A DNA stretch of 55,106 nucleotides from Bacilli bacterium. Lineage in GTDB: Bacteria > Bacillota_I > Bacilli_A > RF39 > UBA660. The DNA lies in the NCBI GenBank assembly GCA_900769695.1, contig CAAGHO010000045.1:1-55106 (forward strand), written 5' to 3'. Positions 44,171 through 51,961 of this stretch are shown here, in pieces; position 1 is the stretch's first letter, and the number at the start of each line of letters is the position of its first letter. The notes under the pieces are model-generated. The model did not search any database, was not told the DNA's origin, and saw only the letters and a list, made by a program, of their open reading frames with translations. The position numbers and the translations under genes are program-made.

Positions 44171-45295
44171 TTATTCCAAGTTTTTATTTTTAGTTTTTAC
44201 TTTTTTCTTTAAACTTACAGATATTCCAAATTCTTCTAAATCTTTCTTAAGGCAATCTTGCTTTCTTAAAATATTAAATGCTCTTTGCTTAGCCTTTCTT
44301 ATATAATCTGTATCATACCCACAACTACTTATAATCAAATCATATTTTTCTTTCTTTTCTTCATCAAGTTCAAATAAATGATAAATAGCCATCTTAGAAC
44401 TTTCTGGAAGCTCTTCTATACACTTTATAATATTTTCATGAATAGTTTCAAGAAAAATATCATCAATTTCTTTGTCAGTAAAATCTTCTTCTACTAAATA
44501 AAAATCATCAATTGATAATAATTCACTTAGATACATTTTATTTTTTGCTTCACTTTTTTTCTTATTTCTTAAGTTAATTTTATTACTAAGCTTATTTGTA
44601 TAAATATCAAAAATATCATCTAAGTAATCAAATTCTTCATCTCTTTTTATTTGATATCCGAGTTTAGTTTCTAGATTTTTCTTACAATTAAGATATCTAT
44701 CAAAAAAAGATCTTTTTAAATATCTATTAGCTGCAAAACTATTTTTAATAAATCCATCAATATAAGAAAATGCAAAAGTTGAAAATTTGCCTTTATCAAT
44801 ACAATAATTCTCTACAGCTTTTATTAATCCTTCAAAACCATAAGTTTCTATTTCTTCCTTCTTTATTGATTTATCAATATTATGATATTTATTAACAACT
44901 TTCTTTACAAGTTTTAAATTTTTCTCTACTATTTTATTTCTCAAAAATATTTTTTCATCCTCATCTTGACAAGCTTTGTATTCTTTAAACATATTGTTAA
45001 GTTCATCACTTGAAATTTCCTTTGAAAGCTTTAAAATACTTTCTTTCTTAAAATATATGTAATTATCAAAATCAGAATATATTGCCGGAGAATCACCTAC
45101 TACATATATATTATTTGATTTTAAATATTCAAATAAACATTCATAATCTTCCTCAGCGACACTACTTCTTTCTATTATAGAAAGCGGCAATGTTTTCAAA
45201 AAATAAAAAGTATCAGTTTCTTCATCATATTTCTTTTTATAATTAATATGATTTAAAATGTAATTATCTATATATTCTTTTAATAAATGGTCCAT
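44171..45295 (-). CDS. Divergent sigma-70-like protein, third of array
   Basis: 374 residues. The N-terminal 90 are shared by all three genes of the array (YLKSNNIYVVGDSPAIYSDF and DNYIYF) and resemble sigma region 1.1. Region 2-like sequence follows (IVEKNLKLVKKVVNKYHN, EEIETYGFEGLIKAVENY, KGKFSTFAFSYIDGFIKNSF), then a charged linker and a region 4-like helix pair (CIEELPESSKMAIYHLFELD and YIRKAKQRAFNILRKQ). The aromatic residues used by SigA for -10 melting are only partly kept. A weak ribosome binding site lies upstream. It may be an alternative sigma factor, or a regulator binding core polymerase or promoters. Confidence 0.7.
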   Translation of the reverse strand: MDHLLKEYIDNYILNHINYKKKYDEETDTFYFLKTLPLSIIERSSVAEEDYECLFEYLKSNNIYVVGDSPAIYSDFDNYIYFKKESILKLSKEISSDELNNMFKEYKACQDEDEKIFLRNKIVEKNLKLVKKVVNKYHNIDKSIKKEEIETYGFEGLIKAVENYCIDKGKFSTFAFSYIDGFIKNSFAANRYLKRSFFDRYLNCKKNLETKLGYQIKRDEEFDYLDDIFDIYTNKLSNKINLRNKKKSEAKNKMYLSELLSIDDFYLVEEDFTDKEIDDIFLETIHENIIKCIEELPESSKMAIYHLFELDEEKKEKYDLIISSCGYDTDYIRKAKQRAFNILRKQDCLKKDLEEFGISVSLKKKVKTKNKNLE

Positions 45296-45305
45296 ATTAT
45301 ATATA

Positions 45306-45596
45306 TTATAAATTTTCTCTAAATGTCTGTAATCTCTTATCTTTTGCCATCTTACTATATACTTTATGAATTTTTTGATCTATTGCTTGAAAACTAACAT
45401 CATATTCTTTAGAGAGTTTTCTTAAACTTTCACATTCACCTGTATCAAAACCAACTGACTTCTTAATAATATCTTTTCGTACATCGAAAACATCATTTAA
45501 TAATCTTTCTTCCTCTGCACGTAATTGATCTTGATATATATTTTCATTCCAGTCACTTTCAGAATCTATTATATCTTCATCTAAGAAATCAGGCAC
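45306..45596 (-). pseudogene. Region 4-like half of the split middle sigma-like gene
   Basis: 96 codons in a frame different from the upstream half and overlapping it by 16 bases. The first possible start is GTG with no well-spaced binding site, and in this frame a TGA lies about 45 bases upstream. The end (LRKLSKEYDVSFQAIDQKIH) is a helix-turn-helix of sigma region 4 type. Either a frameshift (real, or a sequencing error) broke one gene, or region 2 and region 4 are made as two chains, as in the SigO-RsoA pair of Bacillus. Confidence 0.6.
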
Positions 45597-46339
45597 TTGA
45601 TTTGATAATTTCTTCTCAACAATGATAATTCCTCACTTGAGCAATTAGTTTTTTTAGCGTACAATTCTAATATTTCATCAGTATATTCCTTAAATCCAAT
45701 ATGTTTATATCCTAATATATCTTCCAATTCTTTCTTTGAATCTTTAATTTCAAAATACAAAGCATTACTAATTCCATACAAAAATGGCAATTCTCTAAGA
45801 AGACATCCATAAATAGTAGAACGAGCATATTTTGAAAAATCACCTTTATCACTCTTATAACCTTCAATTGCTTTAATAAGTCCTATACATGCAGCTCCTT
45901 CAAACATGCCTTCTTCTATTCCAGTATAGTACGAAGATTTTTGAGCCAAAAATCTAATCAATCGCATATTTTTTTCAATTATTTGATTACGAATTTTTAT
46001 TTTTTCATCTTCATCTTCTAATGAATTATATTTTACTAACAATTTTTCTGTTTCATCTGGAGTTGATTGTTTTGCTAGGCTAGGCCCATCTAGTTTTTTT
46101 ACAAATCTATAATTAGGATAATCAGAATATAATACAGGAGAAGTTCCAAAAACTAAGATATCTTTTGAATCTAAGTACCTAAAAACAAAATCTAACTCTT
46201 CTTCATCAAATTTTGTTAAATCACGTAATCTAATACTTCCTTCATAATATTCTTCCAATGTTTCTGGATCAGTTTTTCTCTTATATCTTAAACATGATTC
46301 TAACATTTGATTAATTTTTTCTATTAATTTAGTTTCCAT
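45581..46339 (-). CDS. Divergent sigma-70-like protein, region 2 half of the split middle gene
   Basis: 252 residues. It has the array N-terminal domain (RLRDLTKFDEEELDFVFRYL with FGTSPVLYSDYPNYRF), then a region 2-like part (NQIIEKNMRLIRFLAQKSSY, GAACIGLIKAIEGYKSDKGD, FSKYARSTIYGCLLRELPF). It ends at a stop before any region 4, giving a foreign-looking tail (NYQIKCLIS). The ATG overlaps the stop of the first sigma-like gene by 11 bases, so the genes are translationally coupled. It could act alone as an anti-sigma-like or core-binding domain, or pair with the next frame. Confidence 0.65.
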   Translation of the reverse strand: METKLIEKINQMLESCLRYKRKTDPETLEEYYEGSIRLRDLTKFDEEELDFVFRYLDSKDILVFGTSPVLYSDYPNYRFVKKLDGPSLAKQSTPDETEKLLVKYNSLEDEDEKIKIRNQIIEKNMRLIRFLAQKSSYYTGIEEGMFEGAACIGLIKAIEGYKSDKGDFSKYARSTIYGCLLRELPFLYGISNALYFEIKDSKKELEDILGYKHIGFKEYTDEILELYAKKTNCSSEELSLLRRNYQIKCLIS

Positions 46340-47486
46340 TTTTCTCGCCCCTTACTTTCTGATATTCAATTTCTGTGGGATTATAATCATATTCATGTTG
46401 ACTGTACTTTAAATATTCTTCTAAGAATTTACAACTATCATGTAACTTTACTAATGCTCTTTTCTCAAGTAAATTAACTCTTTGAAAAGTAATATTCATT
46501 TCTTTTGCAACCTCTTTTAGTGTCATTGGACTATTTCCATCTAAACCAAATCTTTTTGTCAGTACACATGCACTTTTCGGTGATCTTAGTGATATCTTAT
46601 CTAATGCTTTCAAAACGGCACTTCTTAACTCTTCTTGATAAACACTTTCCAACACCTCATTATATAAAGTATTATCATCTACTGCTTTTGAGTCATCTAT
46701 ATGATCATTTAAAGAATCACTATATATTAACCTTATCGTCTGCATGTCTCTATATCGTACTTTATAACTAGAATTTTTATCAAGAAATTTTTCTATTATC
46801 TCATCCAAATGATCATATTCATTATAAATATCTTCATCAGCATATAATTTTTTTAATTCAACACGTATATCATTTAGCTTCTTAACCTTATCATTTGAGC
46901 CAACAGGATATTCTCCACGTATCCCATTAAGGATACCATAAATGATACTGTCATTAATATAAGTACATAATCTACTTGTATTAAAATCATACTCATTTAA
47001 AAATTCAATCAATGCCTCATAAGCATAACTTTCTATTTCTGTTATTTCTATTCCTGTAGTATAAGAAAAAGCTTTAGAAATACGTTCAATTAATTTTTGA
47101 TAAGAAAAAATCAAAGCATCTCTGCTTTCTAAATTTCCATTTTCTCTAAATTCTCTTAATAATTTAATTTGAGTATTTTTATTCAACTTAGGATAATCTT
47201 TATGTGTTTTTGGTTGCCCTAAATTAACATAATTATCAAAAATTGAATATTTTGCCTGAGAATAACCATAGACATAAATATTTTTGCTTTTCAAATAATC
47301 CATAACATAATATGTTTCATCAAAAGAAAAGTTAAATCTTTCTACATCACATAATCTAATGATTTTAACTTCTGGAATTTCACCATCTAAATTTGCTTTT
47401 TTATAAATCACACAATTACTAATTAAACTATCCTCTATTTTTTCATCTAAATACTCATAATCGTATTTATCTATATTAATAACCAT
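46329..47486 (-). CDS. Divergent sigma-70-like protein, first of array
   Basis: 385 residues from the ATG at 47486, which has AGGGG at a suitable distance; the longer frame would need a start upstream of the -10 element. Order: the shared N-terminal domain (SFDETYYVMDYLKSKNIYV, YSIFDNYV), a region 2-like part (LIFSYQKLIERISKAFSYTT, EIESYAYEALIEFLNEYDFN, INDSIIYGILNGIRG), a linker, then a clear region 4 (ALDKISLRSPKSACVLTKRF, TLKEVAKEMNITFQRVNLLE). A short acidic tail follows. Of the three it looks most like a working sigma factor. A strong sigma-A promoter lies upstream beside an inverted repeat. Confidence 0.72.
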   Translation of the reverse strand: MVINIDKYDYEYLDEKIEDSLISNCVIYKKANLDGEIPEVKIIRLCDVERFNFSFDETYYVMDYLKSKNIYVYGYSQAKYSIFDNYVNLGQPKTHKDYPKLNKNTQIKLLREFRENGNLESRDALIFSYQKLIERISKAFSYTTGIEITEIESYAYEALIEFLNEYDFNTSRLCTYINDSIIYGILNGIRGEYPVGSNDKVKKLNDIRVELKKLYADEDIYNEYDHLDEIIEKFLDKNSSYKVRYRDMQTIRLIYSDSLNDHIDDSKAVDDNTLYNEVLESVYQEELRSAVLKALDKISLRSPKSACVLTKRFGLDGNSPMTLKEVAKEMNITFQRVNLLEKRALVKLHDSCKFLEEYLKYSQHEYDYNPTEIEYQKVRGEKNGN

Positions 47487-47511
47487 ACCTAGCACCCCTA
47501 AACTGCGCTCT

Positions 47512-47540
47512 ATTATATCATAAAATAGCATTTTTGTAAA
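47512..47540 (-). promoter_or_regulatory. Promoter of the sigma-like array
   Basis: Minus-strand TTTACA (47535-47540), 17 bases ending in TGA, perfect TATAAT (47512-47517). Confidence 0.8.
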
Positions 47541-47545
47541 CAAAA

Positions 47546-47587
47546 ACAATATTTTAACAATATTATTTTCATTTTAAATAATATTGT
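47546..47587. promoter_or_regulatory. Operator-like repeats between the sigma-like array and a CPBP protease
   Basis: A perfect 12-base inverted repeat, ACAATATTATTT (47557-47568) and AAATAATATTGT (47576-47587), with a seven-base centre. A further direct copy of the half-site, ACAATATTTT, starts 11 bases earlier (47546). The repeat covers the -35 to spacer region of the candidate CPBP promoter (TGA then TATTAT at 47590-47595) and lies just upstream of the array promoter. A terminator is unlikely because no T run follows. Confidence 0.55.
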
Positions 47588-47611
47588 GATATTATCAAAG
47601 TGGTGATTATA

Positions 47612-48289
47612 ATGAAAGATATTATTAAAAAGTATAGCAATTTATTAAAAGGAATATTCAGTTTTATTTTATTTTTTTCAACATCATACATTCAACAAAT
47701 ACTTATAGTAGTATTCAACATAAAAAAAATAACTATTAAGAATGCTGTTGTAATAAGTTTTATTTCTAGTTTAATTATTGCTAGTATTTTAATATTAATT
47801 TATAGAAAAGACTTAATTAAAGAATGGAAAATATATAAAAAAAATCTTTCTAAAAATATAGATATAGGATTTAAATATTGGTTAATTGGATTAATGTGTA
47901 TGATGATTTCTAACTTTATAATTAGTTTTTTACTAAAAGCAGATCAGGCTACAAATGAACAAGCTGTTCAAAAAATGATTAGTGCTATGCCATATTTATT
48001 AATTGTTAGTGCTGGAATACTTGCTCCTATAAATGAAGAAATCCTATTTAGAAAGGTATTTAAAGATAATATCAAAAATAAAATTATTTATATATTAGTT
48101 TCTGGAATTTTCTTTGGATATATGCATGTTACATCTGCTACAACTATACCTCAATTTCTTTATATAATTCCTTATTCAAGTTTAGGAATAGCTTTTGCTG
48201 TAATGTATTCCAAAACTGATTCTGTATTTACATCCATGACAATGCATATGTTTCATAATACAATACTTACTATATTATCAATTATTTAA
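47612..48289 (+). CDS. CPBP family intramembrane metalloprotease
   Basis: Multispan membrane protein of 225 residues with the Abi/CAAX-type motifs: NEEILFR (Glu-Glu-x-x-x-Arg), FGYMHV with a metal-ligand His, and a C-terminal MTMHMFHNT with a second His. The ATG at 47612 lies six bases after GGTGAT. Bacterial relatives protect against bacteriocins or process membrane proteins, and some cleave anti-sigma factors. It is divergent from the sigma-like array, which makes a role there possible but unproven. Confidence 0.87.
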   Translation: MKDIIKKYSNLLKGIFSFILFFSTSYIQQILIVVFNIKKITIKNAVVISFISSLIIASILILIYRKDLIKEWKIYKKNLSKNIDIGFKYWLIGLMCMMISNFIISFLLKADQATNEQAVQKMISAMPYLLIVSAGILAPINEEILFRKVFKDNIKNKIIYILVSGIFFGYMHVTSATTIPQFLYIIPYSSLGIAFAVMYSKTDSVFTSMTMHMFHNTILTILSII

Positions 48290-48302
48290 TAAATATATAT
48301 TG

Positions 48303-48334
48303 AAGGTCATGATAAATCTTTATGACCTTTTTTA
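48303..48334 (+). terminator. Terminator of the CPBP gene
   Basis: AAGGTCAT (48303-48310) pairs with ATGACCTT (48322-48329) and a T run follows. Confidence 0.8.
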
Positions 48335-48335
48335 T

Positions 48336-49364
48336 TTAATATAATATGTTTGATTTTGCTACTTCTATTACTGGACGTACACCGCGATCTACCTTACTAT
48401 GAACATAACTAAGACTTATGAAGCGATGTTTACTATAAACAGTCCAAATAAATTCAGCACGATCTTTGTCAGGAGACTCTAACCATTCTTCATATCTAGA
48501 ACCTGTTGTTGAATAATTTGTATTTTCTAAAATAAAATTGCATTTATTACTTAATTCTCCAGTAACTGGAGATCCGATTTCAATTTCACAACCAGAACTT
48601 AATTCTTGAGTTGTAAGTAATCTAGCAGCATACCCGTTATAACTAAAACTTGTTGGTAAATTTCCAGCAGGAGTTACATTAGTGTTACTGGCATTTATTA
48701 TTGGTCTTATTGGATTTGTTAAACTTACATTTTTCCATTGACTAACTGTCGGAAGTTGCTTAATTGCCATTACTGGTCCATTGTTATTTTTGCCACTCTC
48801 ATCATAAGCAGTGGTTACAGAACTAGATGCAACTCCTTTACCTACATTATTGTAATAGATTAATACTGCTGTATTTGCGTCAGTTGTAATTCCATTAGTC
48901 ATCATTGAAACATAATAAAATCTTTCAGTAATAGCATCATATACTCCATCTCCATTGACATCACAATCAAATGCATCACCTACTGTAAGTGTTCCTTTTG
49001 TCCCAATATTACCATACATTATTTCATCGTTTAATTTATATCCATCAGCTAAACAATATCCTTCTGTACTCTCATTTGTACATTTTTCTGTATGTAATGT
49101 TGTTGCTCTTTTACACAATTTCTGTTTACAAAACATCTTATCAGGGCATTCTTCTTTGGCCTCACTAATTTTTGTTGTCGCCTTTGTATTTAATTTATCT
49201 ATAGCATCTTGAACATTATCTGCTCCTAAATCATTGTTATCTGAATAACCTACATTTGATGCAGCTATAACACTTGCAGCATACACACCTGTTCCCATAA
49301 CTAATAAACCTAAGATAAAGCCAATTATATTTTGTCTTATAATCCTAAATATTTTTGTTATCAT
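48336..49364 (-). CDS. Secreted/surface protein behind a G-tract promoter
   Basis: 342 residues with one N-terminal membrane helix or uncleaved signal (about 10-32), so the bulk is outside the cell. After it comes a segment YSDNNDLGADNVQDAIDKL, a repeat-type motif common in surface proteins of gut Firmicutes. Then a Cys-rich stretch (CPDKMFCKQKLC and others, at least six Cys), a calcium-loop-like DVNGDGVYDA, and a C-terminal domain with EEWLESP, FIWTVYSKHRFISLS and GVRPVIEVAKS, like DUF6273/FGE-type surface domains. No cell-wall sorting signal. Function unknown; adhesion or ligand binding is a guess. Expression is likely to vary through the upstream G9 tract. Confidence 0.75.
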   Translation of the reverse strand: MITKIFRIIRQNIIGFILGLLVMGTGVYAASVIAASNVGYSDNNDLGADNVQDAIDKLNTKATTKISEAKEECPDKMFCKQKLCKRATTLHTEKCTNESTEGYCLADGYKLNDEIMYGNIGTKGTLTVGDAFDCDVNGDGVYDAITERFYYVSMMTNGITTDANTAVLIYYNNVGKGVASSSVTTAYDESGKNNNGPVMAIKQLPTVSQWKNVSLTNPIRPIINASNTNVTPAGNLPTSFSYNGYAARLLTTQELSSGCEIEIGSPVTGELSNKCNFILENTNYSTTGSRYEEWLESPDKDRAEFIWTVYSKHRFISLSYVHSKVDRGVRPVIEVAKSNILY

Positions 49365-49393
49365 AATATCACCATTTTACTATATTTAAGATT

Positions 49394-49424
49394 ATTATAC
49401 CCCCCCCCAGATGAAAAAAATCAA
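49394..49424 (-). promoter_or_regulatory. Promoter with G9 homopolymer in the spacer
   Basis: Minus-strand TTGATT (49419-49424), a 19-base spacer ending in nine G (49400-49408), then perfect TATAAT (49394-49399). Loss of two G would give the ideal 17-base spacing. It lies 30 bases before the ATG of the surface protein. Confidence 0.7.
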
Positions 49425-49450
49425 GCAAAACTAATTACTTGATTTTTTTA
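49413..49450 (-). terminator. Terminator of rluB
   Basis: AAATCAAG/CTTGATTT stem with T runs on both strands. The -35 of the next promoter lies inside its 3' arm. Confidence 0.8.
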
Positions 49451-49456
49451 TTTGTA

Positions 49457-50176
49457 CTATTTTTTCTCTTGTAATGAATAAATAATTGAAACTTCTTTTG
49501 GACTTAATCTTCTATATTCTCCTGATGTAAGTCCTTCTAGAGTAAATATTCCAACTCTTTCTCTTTTTAATTTTAATACTTTAAATCCCACAGCTTCAAA
49601 CATCTTCTTAACTTGATGATTTCTTCCTTCATGAATTATTAAAGATACATAAGAAGTATTATTTTTAAGATCTACTCTTCTTAATTTAACTTTACACTTT
49701 TCTGTTTTTCTTCCATCTATTACAACACCGTTTTTTAACTTATTAATTTCTTCTCCTTTAATAATTCCATTTATCTTGGCAACATATACTTTTTCTATTC
49801 TTTCATTTGGATGCATCAAAATATTAGAAAATTCACCATCGTTAGTTAAAAGCAAAACTCCTGTTGTATCATAGTCAAGTCTTCCTATTGGATAGATTCT
49901 TTTATCTGATTTTATAATATCAACTACTGTTTTTCTATTTTTATCATCACTTACAGCTGTTATTACTCCTCTTGGTTTATTTAAAATATAATATTCTTTT
50001 TCTTCCTTTTTTAATAAATTTCCTTCTACTGTAATAGTTTCCTTACCACTTACTTTTGTACCTAGTTCTGTTACAATAACTCCATCTACTTCTACTTTTC
50101 CACTTTTTATCAACTCTTCTGCTTTTCTTCTTGAAGTATAACCAGCCTCAGCAATATATTTCTGAAGTCTTTCCAT
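49457..50176 (-). CDS. rluB: RluB-type 23S rRNA pseudouridine synthase
   Basis: 239 residues: an S4 RNA-binding domain (MERLQKYIAEAGYTSRRKAE), then the RsuA/RluB catalytic domain with NKPRGVITAVSD, the active-site GRLDYDTTGVLLLTNDG and IHEGRNHQVKKMFEAVGFKV. The Asp of GRLDYDTTG is the catalytic residue. RluB modifies the peptidyl transferase region of 23S rRNA; RsuA is the alternative. Followed by a bidirectional terminator. Confidence 0.92.
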   Translation of the reverse strand: MERLQKYIAEAGYTSRRKAEELIKSGKVEVDGVIVTELGTKVSGKETITVEGNLLKKEEKEYYILNKPRGVITAVSDDKNRKTVVDIIKSDKRIYPIGRLDYDTTGVLLLTNDGEFSNILMHPNERIEKVYVAKINGIIKGEEINKLKNGVVIDGRKTEKCKVKLRRVDLKNNTSYVSLIIHEGRNHQVKKMFEAVGFKVLKLKRERVGIFTLEGLTSGEYRRLSPKEVSIIYSLQEKK

Positions 50177-50286
50177 AGATAGCCACCTCTTTTCTAAAAA
50201 CTATTTTATACTATTTCTATTATTTTATCAATTGTTTTAACATAATTAAAAGTTTTACATATTTTAGAAGTAAAGGAGTGTTTTAT

Positions 50287-50580
50287 ATGTATAATTATTA
50301 TCCGTCATATGATTTAAGAGCTACTAATGAAAATTTTCAACCTGTTAATTTTACAAATGGTAACGAAGTTTATCCTGAAGCACAAGATGAAAGATTCTTC
50401 TGGGCACCATTTGTTGTAGGAGGACTTGCTGGTACTGCCTTAGGTTATGGAATTGCTAATAACAATCAAATCAATAATCCAAGACCTTGTTGTGGAGGTC
50501 AAAACATGATGTATTATCCTCAAGCTGTTTATCCATACCCATATCCTTACATGTACAGTAATAACAATTTCTATTATTAA
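50287..50580 (+). CDS. Small Tyr/Pro/Asn-rich protein, possibly spore-coat related
   Basis: 97 residues from the ATG at 50287, behind AAAGGAG. Both ends are rich in Tyr, Asn and Pro (MYNYYPSYDLRATNE at the start; YPQAVYPYPYPYMY at the end), around a hydrophobic glycine-zipper-like helix FVVGGLAGTALGYGIA and a PCCGG pair of Cys. Composition and size resemble small coat or membrane-surface proteins. A weak SigK-like -10 (CATATTTTA, 50258-50266) lies upstream. No family can be named. Confidence 0.6.
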   Translation: MYNYYPSYDLRATNENFQPVNFTNGNEVYPEAQDERFFWAPFVVGGLAGTALGYGIANNNQINNPRPCCGGQNMMYYPQAVYPYPYPYMYSNNNFYY

Positions 50581-50582
50581 AA

Positions 50583-50610
50583 TTAAAAGCTACTTAATCG
50601 TAGCTTTTTT
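50583..50610. terminator. Bidirectional terminator
   Basis: AAAGCTAC (50586-50593) and GTAGCTTT (50600-50607) with flanking A/T runs. It serves the Tyr-rich gene and the convergent kinase gene, whose stop codon is inside it. Confidence 0.8.
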
Positions 50611-51868
50611 CTTGGTATGGAAGAATAATATCAACAATAGTATATTTTCCTTTAACAGAAGAATACTTAATATCACCACCATGTTGAGAAATAATTTCTT
50701 TAGATAAAGCAACACCAAGTCCTGTTCCCTTTTCTTTAGTTGTATAAAACATTTCGTCTACTTTTTCTAAACTCTTTGTATCCATTCCAATTCCATTATC
50801 TTTAATTCTTATTATTATTTCATCATTTTTCTTAATTGTATCAATACTTACATAATTATTCTTTTTATGACTATCCTTAGCTTCAATACTATTCTTTAAT
50901 AAGTTTACAAGAACTTGCTTTAACCTATTATAATCTAAATTCATATAAACATCATCGTCATCATCTATATTTAAAGTTAATTTTATTTGATTTTTCTTGA
51001 ATAATGGCGTAACTATTTTATAAGTATCTTCAAGTAATAAATATAAATCTGTAATATCTTTTTCTACTTGAATTTTAGTATAATCTAAAAAGTCATCCAT
51101 TAATATTAAAGTCCTTGAAATTTCATCTTTTATTATAGGAATATATCTTTCAACTTTATCTGTATCTTTATAATCAATCATATCTAAATATCCTTTACAC
51201 ACTGCAATAGGATTTTTAATCTCATGAGTTATTTTAAATAAAGATTCTCTTAACTTCTTTTCTTTTTCTAGTTTAGATACAACATCATTTAAATCTATTA
51301 TCTCCTCACCCTTATTTAAGAAATATAAAATCAAATATCCAATAAAAGTAAAAATAGTCATGATAGAAAAAATCAGCATAAAATTAATTACATAATTACT
51401 TTCAGGACTAAATATCAAAAACATCTCTAAAGACATTATAAAAGACTTTATAACTACAAATGTCGTTAATACTGAAATAGATGTAGCTTTTTTTGAATAT
51501 AAATATCTATAAGTAATAAAGTAAATTGCATACTCTATTATTAAATAAATAATATCAATATGTGTGTGCTTTGCAAAATAAATTATTAGTATTAAAGAAA
51601 TAGTAAGGGCTATTCTACTTTTTTCTTTTAAATAAGCTACTAAAAGAGGAATATTTAAAAGTATCAAAGGATAAATTAAATTAGTTTCACATCCATATTT
51701 AATAAGTAAATATATTGATGAATATAATGTAATTTCAAGTAAAACATCCTGCCTATTACATTTTTGATTTCTAAAATATGCCGTTACAATAATATAAATA
51801 GATATTGGAAACAATAAACACATAGCCTCCAAAAATATTTCATCAATAAATACCATAACAGATCCCAT
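50594..51868 (-). CDS. Membrane sensor histidine kinase, likely sporulation kinase
   Basis: 424 residues. Six or seven membrane helices fill residues 1-185 with almost no extracytoplasmic domain, followed by a short linker, the HisKA box HEIKNPIAVCKGYLDMID (His near residue 215) and a full HATPase domain: N box NLLKNSIEA, G1 IKDNGIGMD and G2 GTGLGVALSKEIISQHGG. The HEIKNPIAVCKGY form is typical of KinB-like and other sporulation kinases in Firmicutes. No response regulator gene is adjacent, which also fits an orphan sporulation kinase. A pair of Spo0A-type boxes lies upstream. The start at 51868 has AAGGAAG before it. Confidence 0.88.
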   Translation of the reverse strand: MGSVMVFIDEIFLEAMCLLFPISIYIIVTAYFRNQKCNRQDVLLEITLYSSIYLLIKYGCETNLIYPLILLNIPLLVAYLKEKSRIALTISLILIIYFAKHTHIDIIYLIIEYAIYFITYRYLYSKKATSISVLTTFVVIKSFIMSLEMFLIFSPESNYVINFMLIFSIMTIFTFIGYLILYFLNKGEEIIDLNDVVSKLEKEKKLRESLFKITHEIKNPIAVCKGYLDMIDYKDTDKVERYIPIIKDEISRTLILMDDFLDYTKIQVEKDITDLYLLLEDTYKIVTPLFKKNQIKLTLNIDDDDDVYMNLDYNRLKQVLVNLLKNSIEAKDSHKKNNYVSIDTIKKNDEIIIRIKDNGIGMDTKSLEKVDEMFYTTKEKGTGLGVALSKEIISQHGGDIKYSSVKGKYTIVDIILPYQEKSYD

Positions 51869-51891
51869 ACTAGTCACTTCCTTATAAAGCT

Positions 51892-51925
51892 ATCATACAA
51901 CAACGTTTTGTCGTATTTTGTCGAA
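51892..51925 (-). promoter_or_regulatory. Kinase promoter with two Spo0A-type boxes
   Basis: Plus-strand TTTGTCGTA (51907-51915) and TTTGTCGAA (51917-51925), in the same direction and exactly 10 bases apart. The second is a perfect match to the 0A-box consensus. On the minus strand they lie just upstream of a -10 TATGAT (51892-51897) with a poor -35, so they overlap the promoter. Confidence 0.7.
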
Positions 51926-51927
51926 TC

Positions 51928-51961
51928 ATGAAAAAAAATGACTTTTTTTGTCATTTTTTTG
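51928..51961. terminator. Bidirectional terminator of the EIIB-like gene
   Basis: ATGAC and GTCAT separated by seven T, with A and T runs on both flanks. Confidence 0.7.

Noticed and set aside
47557..47587. The inverted repeat as a transcription terminator
   Set aside because: No T run follows on either strand, and the next genes start just beyond it.
48940..48975. Dockerin domain suggested by DVNGDGVYD
   Set aside because: Only one calcium-like loop is present and the second dockerin repeat is missing.
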